This document shows positions 1 through 9,405 of a stretch of DNA of 64,000 bases, in pieces. Position 1 is the stretch's first letter. The number at the start of each line of letters is the position of its first letter. Source of the stretch: Armigeres subalbatus (lineage: Eukaryota; Arthropoda; Insecta; Diptera; Culicidae); assembly GCF_024139115.2 (NCBI RefSeq), contig NC_085139.1, positions 16,897,284-16,961,283 of the forward strand, in the 5' to 3' direction. Both the position numbers and the translations under genes were made by a program. The notes under the pieces are model-generated. The model saw nothing but the letters and a program-made list of their open reading frames with translations, did no database searches and was not told the origin of the DNA.

Positions 1-307
1 ATTTACGAAAAGTTCCTGTTGAATTTTTGTTGAGTATTCTTCGAAATTTTCACAGAAAATTCTTAATAATTGTAGGAGAGTGCGGTTGGTAGAATGGGTG
101 TTTAACCGTTGGCTTTCTCAGTCTTAGAATAATAAAGACAGTCTAGAATAATAGAGACTTTCAAGAAAAAATCTCTGGAATGTTCACGAGAAATCATCCG
201 TAAGTTTAACGGAAACTTCTTTAGAATTTCCGCGGAGGATCGTTCAAAATGTCTCCACGAAAAATTGTTCTAAAATTATTGGGTTTCTACGGGAAATTCT
301 TTGTACG
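1..307. repeat. Degenerate AT-rich minisatellite, about 25 bp unit
   Basis: Variants of a unit like TTTAGAATTTCCACGGGAAA recur irregularly, including around 30-55, 170-200, 220-250 and 280-300. No frame is convincingly coding. The same family appears at 2290-2820, 3410-3600 and 4320-4545, so the elements at 308-1186 and 1221-2271 appear to have landed inside one ancient array. Confidence 0.5.
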
Positions 308-469
308 TTAGACGTTCGATAACTGAAAGTAATTTAACTGCAATGCTTTTAACAGCATTTCGATAGTTACATCAGTTTTGCAGTTATCGGACAGCTGAGC
401 TTCAAAACGATCAGTACATTCAAAGTTAATTGCCTATATGCCGGGTATTAAGCCACCCGGAGTGGAAAT

Positions 470-805
470 TAATTACTATGTCTGAAACTTGATTATGCAT
501 ATGTACAACATGTGATAGGTTTAGTTCGGAAAAGGTATTAGAGGGTAACCGCAGTTCGCATGACAGGTGCATTCCCTACTAAGCTACTAAGCTACCTGGT
601 GCTGAGAATTTGGTTTCATCAGTACCCGCTAAGCTGCAGTGGACGACGGAGGTCTTTCGTAGCTTAGTAGGGAAAGCAACTGTCATGCGAACTGGGGTCG
701 TGGGATCAAATCCCACCGAAGGGGCGGTTACCCTCTAATACCTTTTCCGAACTAAATCTATCACATGTTGTACATATGCATAATCAAGTTTCAGACATAG
801 TAATT
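470..805. repeat. Long palindrome with a duplicated tRNA-like core
   Basis: The left arm (about 471-552) and right arm (about 723-805) are near-perfect reverse complements, with only rare mismatches. The inner part is also inverted: a tRNA-like sequence on the right is partly mirrored on the left around 555-600. The right-hand copy (653-722) shows a box A-like TAGCTTAGTAGG, a box B-like GGGATCAAATCCC, a 5-bp T stem and a possible 6-bp acceptor stem. Transcribed, it would make a very stable hairpin. Confidence 0.75.
653..722 (+). other. tRNA-like sequence (SINE head or tRNA pseudogene)
   Basis: The T arm GTGGG...CCCAC encloses the loop ATCAAAT. Box A resembles TRGCNNAGTNGG. The ends CTTTCG and CCGAAGG can pair as an acceptor stem, allowing G-T pairs. 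The anticodon stem is poor and I cannot assign an anticodon, so this is not called a functional tRNA gene. It probably derives from a tRNA-headed SINE captured by the palindrome. Confidence 0.45.
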
Positions 806-823
806 CAAAACGATGTCAATGAT

Positions 824-1062
824 AGCTGCATTCAGCTTTCCACGCTCGGTTATGGCGGCTTGTCGGAGTGTAGAAATCAATCGGTCGCTGAAATGTTTGA
901 CACTAGCTGGAGGGAAACTCACTGTCGATAAGGCCTTTTTTCCCTTCCCCTCACCCACGCCAGTAGGCTTTCCTCCAGCTAGTGTCGAATAGTACAGTGA
1001 CCAATTGATATTTACACACCGATAAGCCGCCATTACCGAGCGTGGAAAGCTGGATAGAGCTG
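824..1062. repeat. Second palindrome, about 240 bp
   Basis: CAGCTTTCCACGCTCGG at 833 is mirrored at about 1037-1053, and matching continues inward through GGCGGCTT and the CACTAGCTGGAGG / CCTCCAGCTAGTG block to a pyrimidine-rich loop near 935-955. It lies in the same element as the palindrome at 470-805 but is unrelated to it in sequence. Confidence 0.7.
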
Positions 1063-1220
1063 AACAATCAGGTGCACTTCTATTCTGACGCCGTCTGACA
1101 GGTGTTTGCCGTCTTGAATGCGTCGCAGTTATCGAACGCCATTGGCTAGCTGAAACGAAAACATGTTGCAGTTATCGAACGACTAATGTATTGTCCATAA
1201 GAAATTGTTGGAAAATCCCA

Positions 1221-2271
1221 TTGGCCGCAAGCGACACACAGCCGAACTGGTAATTTGGCCCAAATAGTCGTTTGCCCTAACAGGTCGTTTGGCCGAATAG
1301 GTCATCAGCCCAAAAATGCTTTAAGGCCGAAATGGTCGTTTGGCAGAATGGAATATTTGTCCGAAAATATAGTTTAGGCCAACAGGTTATACGGCCACAT
1401 GTCAATAACTGAACGGGTAATTTAATCCAAAATATCCACCCATTTGGCCTAATAATATTTACGCTGAAAAGGCTAATTGTCAAACGACCGTTGAACGAAA
1501 ATTCGTAACCTCTCTACTTTTTGAGTTGATACTGGCCTTTAAGCCAAAAGCCATCTAACCAAATCCCATTAAACCGAATTGATATTCCGATAAACCTTTT
1601 TTTGGCAAAATGATCAATTCAGCCGAACAACACTTTTCAAAGAAGTTTGCAGAAAGTACATTTTTGGGCCAAATGGCTCTTTCTACAGAATGTCATTTTT
1701 TACCAAACGGCATGTTTGGTCAAATGATCTATATTCGGTCAAACGACTTTTTCGTCCAAACGGCAAATTCAGCCAAATAGTTAGGGTAAACAACTTTTTA
1801 CAAGTCTGCCAAAATTTTCCTTTTGCCATTGCCACAGCCATTGCTTTCGGCCAAACTACATTTTCGGTCAAACCAGTTTTGACCTGATAACAGTTTCCGT
1901 GAAACGTTTAGTTTTGCTAAATGTTACCTGGTTAGATGTCTTTTGACCTAAAGGCCAGTATCGACTTAAAAATAGAGAGGCCACGGAATTTTGTTCAATG
2001 GTCAATAGACAAAAAGACCATTCCGCCAAACAAATGGCCATTTCTGACCATATTACCCGTTCAGTACGAGGATCAGTCATTGAAATTTGGCTGTATTACC
2101 CGTTGGACCAAATGACGCATTCTGTCCCATTCCCATTGGCCCATTTTGTCAAAAAACTATTTCTGCAAAATGGCATTTTTGACCAACGATCGTTTCGGCC
2201 GGACAACCTGGTAGGGCAAACGGCTTTTTCGGCCAAATTGCCAGTTCGGCCGTCTGTCGCTTTCGGTCCAA
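1221..2271. mobile_element. Foldback element, GGCCGAA-motif arms
   Basis: Left-arm units read in the GGCCGAA orientation (1240-1480) and right-arm units in the complementary TTCGGCCAAA orientation (about 1670-2260). The outer ends match as inverted repeats: AAGCGACACACAGCCGAACTGG against the complement of CCAGTTCGGCCGTCTGTCGCTT with few mismatches. An inner block at 1500-1560 is mirrored at 1925-1985 (GATACTGGCCTTTA). There is no coding capacity and no clear target duplication. It is the same family as 8385-9097, 50525-53818 and 62643-63593. Confidence 0.6.
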
Positions 2272-3705
2272 GATTTTTTTTTGTTACCAAGAATTTCTAG
2301 TCGAAAATAGAAAGAATTTTCTGAAGAAATCCAAAAAAATCCTCAAAAATTCCGAGCAATTTTTTTTTATGTTTTAAAGTTGGCTATGCCGTTTAGTGAT
2401 GAACTTCTCCCTGCTAAAAAAATCACTCTAATAAAGGATTTAAAAAAACTAACCGTCTTATAAAATCTAGATTGGGGAAGTCAACGTAAAGCATCTCTTT
2501 TACAAGTCACAATTTTCTGTGTGAATTTCAAAGAATACTCAACAGAAACTCAATAGGAACATTCCGTGGATATTCCGAACATTTTCCTGTAGAAATTTGG
2601 AACAACTTCTCGCGAAAAATCTGAAGAGATTCTCATGTGAATCCCAAACAACTTTCCTTGGTAAATCCAAGGAGCTCCTCTTGGTAATTCCAAAGAGTTC
2701 TCGATACTTGAAAGTAGTTTCTGTGGAAAATCTGAAAATAATTTTCGAACAACTATTCTGGAAAAAACTAAAAATCTTTCGTTAAAATTTTGAAGCGAAA
2801 AGATTCTCCCGTTATTGTCTTGAAAATATAAAAAATTACCAATTCAGCCGAACAACACTTCCAACCGAAAGTCCTTTTCGACCAAACGACTATTTCGGCC
2901 GAAGGACATATTCACGATTTTTTTTAGCCGAAGGAACTGCTAGAGGCTAAGACTAGATATCCTAGCGAAGTCTGAAAACATAATGAGATAATATAGAAAA
3001 CATATTTTGATTTTGACATCAAATTAAGTCATAATTCGTTTTCGAATATGCATAAATGATTATGATTAATTACATATTTTAATCTCATTTTGCTGAAGAT
3101 TACTAAATTGAATGATATGATATCAAACTGTGTACTTATTTTGTTCTCGGAAACCAATATCAAAATTAGTTTTTGATTTGCTCTCATCGACAGCAGGAAT
3201 AGTTAATTATTGAATGTCACAGTTAGATATTTCTGCTATTATGTTTTGTTATTTTAACATAATCGATGATTTCTCAACATTAAAAAAAAGTTATCGGTTT
3301 GCTCGGGAAGGCTTCTACCAAATAGTTTTATCCATTAAACGACATATTCGGCCTAACAACTTTCAGCCTTGTGGCTTTCTGCCGAACGATTCTTTTCTGT
3401 TCAAAAATTCAATTTCAATTAGATTTTTTTGGATTTCAACGGGAACTCCTTCGCAATTTTCACGCTTAGTTTTTACGGAGAGCTTTTCAAAATTTCAACA
3501 AGATATTGTATGAAAAATTCTCTGGAGTTTCAACGTGATGTTGTAGAGATCTATCAGGAAATTATATGGATATTGCACTGAATCTTTGGAATTTCCACTG
3601 AAAATTTGAATCGGCGTGGAAAATTATATATCAGCGGCGTGACAACTTTGTAACGGCGGCGCGCCGATGCAAAAATGTCGGCGGCGGCGGCGTGGCGCGG
3701 CGGCG
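2272..3705. repeat. Degenerate minisatellite and scattered foldback-arm motifs
   Basis: 2290-2820 and 3410-3600 continue the AT-rich unit seen at 1-307. 2840-2940 and 3310-3390 hold eroded GGCCGAA/TTCGGCC units. 2950-3210 is plain AT-rich sequence. 3610-3715 is a GC-rich block of GGCG runs ending in GGCGCACACCTCTA, an ending that recurs at about 4590. No gene is visible. Confidence 0.4.
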
Positions 3706-3709
3706 CACA

Positions 3710-4050
3710 CCTCTACCTGTAGTTCTATTGTATTTTCTTAATAACTTTTAAACGCAGTGGTTGATCGTTCTCAAATTCAATAGTGATCAACAAGGCTTTG
3801 TCCCCTGTCGAATGCAACTTGTTGCGAGAAAATCGTTAAGAAAAATCGTTTTCCATATAAAGTGGCTAATGTTTTTCGGTTTTCGTGTGCACACACACAT
3901 ACACACGGACAGACAAACATTTGTTCAGTTCAACGAGCTGAGTCGATTGGTATATAACATCGTGGGTCTCCGAGACTTCTATAAAAAGTTCGATTTTGGA
4001 GTGAAATGATAACCTTTCGGTACAATTTTGTTGTACGAGAAAGGTAAAAA
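3710..4050. repeat. Dispersed mosquito repeat ending in GTACGAGAAAGG
   Basis: This block has an ACACACACATACACACGGACAGAC tract, then TTTGTTCAG and GAGCTGAGTCGATTGG, and ends with TTGTACGAGAAAGGTAAA. I recognise this layout as a very common non-coding repeat of mosquito genomes, but I cannot name its class with confidence. The short open frames on both strands are incidental. Confidence 0.45.
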
Positions 4051-4319
4051 ACTGTACGAATTTTGATCCGTCCACGAATTTCGATTCAAGAGGTATTGAT
4101 TTAATTGATTATGTTATTATGTTTTCTAATGTGTAAACGTAACACATCAAAAGTAGAAGCCTTCGTGCTGCTGAATCAACGATAACGTTTCAGGAGCTTA
4201 AATGTATGGAATTCGATGCCCCATAGTAGATTTAAATTTGGATACCGGGAGGCGTGTCCTTAAGATAATAAATAAAACTATCGCGAAGTTTGAAGTTGGG
4301 GGCCCCTTGTCCTGTTTCG

Positions 4320-4545
4320 TTTAAATATTCTATTTGAATGAGAAATTCCTAGGATTTCAACGGGAAATCCTTCGAAATTTCCACTCGAAGTTTTTCTTAG
4401 CTTTGTACGGGAAAATTGTATGGAATTTATCAGGAAATCCTTGCTACTTTCACAAAAAGTTCTTTAGTGTTTCAGCGTAATATTGTGGGGATAAACCGTC
4501 AAATTGTCCGTAAATTGTACTGAATCTTCGGAATTTCGACGAAAA
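4320..4545. repeat. Degenerate AT-rich minisatellite, as at 1-307
   Basis: Spaced variants such as AGGATTTCAACGGGAAATCC and GGAATTTCGACG follow the period seen at the start of the window. No coding signal is visible. Confidence 0.4.
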
Positions 4546-4599
4546 AATCGGCGGACTTTTCAAATTTGGAAAATAGGAAAAATTGAATGACAACGGCGC

Positions 4600-7500
4600 A
4601 CACCTCTCTATGTAAGTATGTTAAATATTTGGTCTACAGAACAATTTCATGTATGCGACACTGGGACAGCATGAGTTGGATACAGACTTCTTTATTTGGA
4701 CGTCAACCAATGATTCCAGAGCTGTCAGTTGTCCACATAAATCCTAATCTCTTTAGCGTTGCCTCATCCTCTATATACTGCTGACAGTTCAGTTCTATTT
4801 TCAGGAGAAGGCTAGGCGAGCATGAGTTATGGTCCTGTCGATTCCAGGTACAGATCTGACAAGAGATAATCGTCAATTCGTTGTTGGATTTTTTTTCTAC
4901 CGAAAATATATCATTCGATGAGTTTTATGTCCGTCCGTGGTAACTATTTGCTTGCTTATCGGTGTTGACACTGCTGACCATCGCCATCACGACCGACGCG
5001 GCATATCATTCCGAATAATTCACTGAACGCATCGTTGATGGAAGGACATGCATAAGGCATCAAACATCAAATGATTTTCAAACAACGTGCTATCCAGGCG
5101 TGGACCGAAACTCTAATTGACTTTTGCCGAGCACGAAAGACATTGTAACGAATTCCCTTTTCTGAACTACGACGACCGAAAAACGTGTTCTCCGTTCTAT
5201 GAAATAACCATGTGAAAGGTAACAGTCCCAAGGCTCTCCGTTCGTACCGGGGCTGGACTAATTTTGCGTTATGAATCTGTATGAGTGCGGTGGTGTGTGA
5301 ATGGTCTCCACGGTTGGCTCCACGCTGAATATCCAACCTCTTCAACGAGATCATTTTATGAGTCACGCAGAAAAGCACTCCATGCAGGGTTAGTTAGATC
5401 CCTTAGACGTGTGGCACGACGAAAAAATGTGCCTTTGTGCAAAGAGAACGGTTACGGGACGGTAGCTCCACCGACACCACCGTTGTTGCTGAGAAAAAAA
5501 AAACGGCTATTAAAAATTGATGTGGGGATACCGATAGAGAGGTTCGCATAAAATTTCAACATCGGCCCGCTTAAAATTCAGTTCAATCAATGCTTGCAGC
5601 TTAGTAGAATTGAATGTCATCATAATGCTATTGTAAAAGACTTGGATCAAGCGGAGAACGTTCATCATTACAGCTAATACCACCATTCAATACGCACGCA
5701 GCCAGTAGTGTGGGATATTCGGTTTCCAGTTATTTAACATCCTCCTGGAACGAGCTGCCAAAGACATGGCAAGACACGAAATATCCTCACGTTACCGCCG
5801 TGTTCTCGGAATCTGATGGAATTATCGATGAAAATTTAATAACTTTCCCCACCGCGAGCCATCGGATTGCTCCCCCGACTGTCGACTGGAGCGGACAGGG
5901 AAGCTCGGGAGGAGACATGCAGCGATACACCCGGCTAAAACACATCGCGCCGCCGGAAGGAGAGATATTTTCCGGAAGCCACTCACGTTTTCAATTAATA
6001 ATGAGTCTTGAAGATTTGCTGCAACAACCGATGTATGGATGGGAGTGTGTGGGTCCCTCTGGATAAAAGGACTGTCGGCAACCGTACGAACGGAGAGCTA
6101 TATATCGTCCCTCGTTTGCCGTTCGGGGTTCCATAAATTCTACACTTTAGTCGACTAGGCAGCAAGTGGTACGCAATTACAAAATATTGTTTATCGATTA
6201 GTAAATTTAATTAAACTGGCCGAAAAATGCGGACATGACTCCGGAGGGTGGGCGAAAGAAAAACAGTCGTTCTTGGTCACCTATTACAGCCTATTAGTAG
6301 GAACGGTACCGAACGTGACACGAAAATATGTATCCACCTTTCATTGCAGGCCTTTTTATTTAAGGGAAGGTTCATTATCTACGTCACGCAACAATTGAAA
6401 ATTTGGAACAACTCTTTCTCCCATTGCCACGGTATTCGTAATAAATATCTTCCCCTTCCCAGAAGTTACGTACTTTATGAACGCCTTTAACTAGTCTCCT
6501 TGGGATAGTGTTTGGTGTTTTTCAAATAAATGTTGATCCTTCTAATTTGATTGGAAAAAAAACTTCTGGACAGTTAAGAGTTTAGGAAAACCTAGATCGT
6601 CTGATGTATCAATTGGTAAATGTTGAACTTTTTGACATAGTACCACAGAACAGGGATGACCTTTGAAGCTTAGACGAGCTTATTCTTTGAAGAACCTGGG
6701 CTATGAAATGCTTTTAGTAACATTGGAAATTTTACCGTGTATCACTTGTTATATATTTAAAGTGATAGCCATTCTATCCCCCTAAAACTCTAACATTGCT
6801 AAAAATCTAAGAACAAACATGAACTCGAGTTTTATCCTGAGGTAAAATCAGTGACGTACGCAAAGAAAACTCCATGTCATTCATCGTTGTCATTAAGGGA
6901 TTTTCGTCCTGCCACCGTTCAACCGGCACCCCATCCACATCGCCAGTGATACACCCTCAATTAAATACAAAATGTTGTTTTTAATGGAACCGAACGAAAA
7001 GTGCATGGCCAACAATGTGGCTTGTCCATACGTGATAACACGTTGGGGGAGGGGAAGTAAATGAAAAACAGTCAACGACGGTCGTCGGTCGGCCGCCCAC
7101 AACAACTTGCCAGGCACTTTGTCGAAGATATCGGACGTGACACGAAACTGCTTGTTCATCCGTCATTCAGCCGAATTACGTGCGAGATCGGTGCGACACG
7201 CACCGGAGTCTACGTTCTTCGGCTGGCTGCATGCGGGTCAGGGTGGTGGCAAATAGTCAAAAGGAGTGGAACCACAATTGAAAAAAAAGAGGAAAAAAAA
7301 TAAACCCTGGAACATGACCTGCATTTCAAGCGAACAGAGCCGGTTCAGGTCGTTTCTTTGAATGCCACATTTCATCGCGCTACAGTTTGACGATGGTATA
7401 TGACTCAATGATGGCAGATTAATGGTGAGTTACGGGGTGTTTAATTGAGGGGATATTTTGTTCTTTTGTTGGCGGTGTTTTTCTGCTAAGCAATATGTCT

Positions 7501-7700
7501 CATCTGCATAAACCACCGCTCGATGGAGTAAGTATAGCTAAGTATTTGATCTCTCATTCGTATTCGAACCAAATGGCTCGATTTTTAGTACATTTTTAGT
7601 ATTTGTAGGATATTGATGATATACGGAAGCTTGAGATATTTGGTTAGAATAATTGAAAGTAAAGGATGGGAATAGGGTAGCTGACGAAATACATCTTCTG
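4600..7700. other. Apparently unique non-coding stretch, no gene assigned
   Basis: This 3.1-kb stretch has mixed composition and lacks the tandem structure seen elsewhere. Short open frames exist (up to 118 codons near 5710-6066), but none shows a recognised domain, a convincing start or clear splice sites. It could be intergenic, intronic or regulatory. Confidence 0.3.
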
Positions 7701-7736
7701 TAATTTTGATGATGATCAGAGTGTGCTTACAAGCAA

Positions 7737-7916
7737 AAAAAAAACGTTCATGAATTCGTGAACTAACAACAAGTTTACGGTGTATTATTAGTCACGATTT
7801 CAGGAACAACAATCACATTTTCTGGAACGTTCTGAAAAACGTGACTGGTTTTCTCGAATCTATGACTTAAATCACGGTGTATTTTTGTTGGTTCACGAAT
7901 TTAGAAACGCTTTTCT
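7737..7916. mobile_element. Palindromic MITE, about 180 bp
   Basis: The left end, ACGTTCATGAATTCGTGAAC followed by TAACAA, is mirrored by TTGTTGGTTCACGAATTT then AGAAACG on the right, and a GGTGTATT block lies inside each side. There is no open frame. Boundaries are approximate and no target duplication was identified. Confidence 0.5.
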
Positions 7917-7956
7917 GTGTGTATTGAGGAAGGTAAGACATTTTGACCAAGGCGCC

Positions 7957-8235
7957 TTCCTTAGCCATGCGGTAAGAGGCGCGGCTACAAAGCAAGGCCA
8001 CGCTGAAGATGGATGGATTCAAATTCCAGTTCGGTCTAGGATTTTTTTCCGGTTTGAAATCTTCTAAACTTCCCTGGCCATAAAAGTATCATTTTGTTAG
8101 CCTGTGATATACGAATGTAAAAGTGGTAACATGGCTTAGGATCCTCTCATTTAATAATTGTGAAGGTGTTTGGAGAACACTAAGCTGCGAGTAGGCAATG
8201 GGGGATGTAATGGCAGTAAGAAGTTAAAGAAAAAG
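7957..8235 (+). mobile_element. Feilai SINE, old diverged copy
   Basis: The head TTAGCCATGCGGTAAGAGGC and the diagnostic blocks (CTACAAAGCAAGGCCACGCT, CTTCCCTGGCCATAAAAGTA, TAGCCTGTGATATACGAATG, AACACTAAGCTGCGAG, GGGGATGTAATGGC) occur in Feilai order, with many substitutions. The 3' end decays into AAGAAGTTAAAGAAA. SINEs of this kind are transcribed by RNA polymerase III and mobilised by LINE machinery. This is clearly older than the copies at 19018, 51675 and 60211. Confidence 0.85.
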
Positions 8236-8384
8236 TCCTTTTTACATTTCTGTTCGACAACATCATCAGTCGGTTTTAATTCAAATTTTGTTGCCGATTT
8301 ATTCGTCGAAACTCTTAGGGGAAAGCCAGAGTAAACGCGACGAGCGACGAGCTATGCGAAGCAAAGCGACTCACGTAATAGAGA

Positions 8385-9097
8385 CCCATCTGGCGGAAAG
8401 TCATTTGGCCGAATGGTTCATTTGGCCGAAAGGATCATTTGGTCGAAAGGGTCGTTTGGCCGAAATGGTCATTTGGCTGAAAGAGTCGTTTGGCCGAAAG
8501 GGTCGTTTGGCCGAAAGGGTCATTTGGCCGAAAGGGTCATTTGGCCGAAATGGTCATTTGGCCGAAAAGGACATTTGGCCGAACAGGTCATTTGTAAAGT
8601 GAGAAATAAGGAATGAAAAAAAGAGACATCTCACTTCTCACTCTTCATTTTTCTCTTCTCTCACTGTAAAAAGTGAGAATCGCAAAATGAGTAGTGATAT
8701 GTAAAGACGCCTAGAGACGCCTCACTACTCACTCCGCGCTTCTCACTTTTTACAGTGAGAGGAGAAAAATGAAGTGTGAGAAGTGAGACGTCCCTTTCGG
8801 CCAAACGACCAATTTGGTCAAACGACCCTTTCGGCCAAATGACTCTTACAGTCAAATCACCCCTTCGGCTAAACGACCCTTTCGGCCAAACGACCTTTTC
8901 GGCCAAATGACCCTTTCTGTGTAATGACCCTTTCGGCCAAACGACCCTTTCGGCCAAACGACTCTTTCGGTCAAACGACTTTCGGCCTAATGGTTTGTTC
9001 GGCCAAATGGTATATTCGGCCAAACAACTTTCGGCCTAGTGGCATTCGGCCAAATGGCTTTCGGCCGAATGGGTTTCGGCCAAACGACCCTTCCCCA
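8385..9097. mobile_element. Foldback element, GGCCGAA-motif arms and GTGAGA core
   Basis: The left arm (8391-8595) is about a dozen units of roughly 17 bp (ATTTGGCCGAAAGGGTC). The right arm (8790-9090) carries the same unit in reverse complement. Between them lies an inner palindrome: CTCACTGTAAAAAGTGAGAA at 8660-8680 mirrors TTCTCACTTTTTACAGTGAG at 8740-8760, with GAGACGCC copies at the centre. The units lack stops in several frames, which gives spurious open frames of 104-134 codons. There is no transposase and no clear target duplication. Confidence 0.75.
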
Positions 9098-9405
9098 AAG
9101 AAACTTGAAGAAAAAAAGTTTGGCCGCCACGTGGTGGATTATGGCTATGAATGCATTGATAGCACGTGGTTTTTGTTCTGCGGAGAAATTTTACACATCT
9201 ATGAGAGCCTTGGAAAATTATCACAAAAGTTGTCATTTTGTTGCAAGGCACAATATATGAACTGTTCTGACAAATATAAACTTTTGTACATTTCCGAAAA
9301 ACAGAGTTTCGACTTTTCGTTTCGATGAGACCAAAGCAAGCGTTTTTCGTGCAAAGGGAGATTTTTTTTTCGTTGTTTATGTTGAGGATCATCTTTCCTC
9401 TAGAA

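Larger units (their letters stand above)
308..1186. mobile_element. Non-autonomous DNA element with nested palindromes
   Basis: The ends carry an inverted repeat: TTAGACGTTCGATAACTG on the left and the complement of TTAGTCGTTCGATAACTG on the right, 17 of 18 identical. Two separate long hairpins lie inside, at 470-805 and 824-1062. The motif GTTATCGAACG recurs near 1125-1140. There is no transposase frame, so any mobility would depend on another element. I could not identify a target-site duplication, so the superfamily is open and the exact ends may be off by a few bases. Confidence 0.55.

Noticed and set aside
5710..6066. 118-codon frame in unique DNA
   Set aside because: It does not begin with ATG, matches no family I know and has no splice context.
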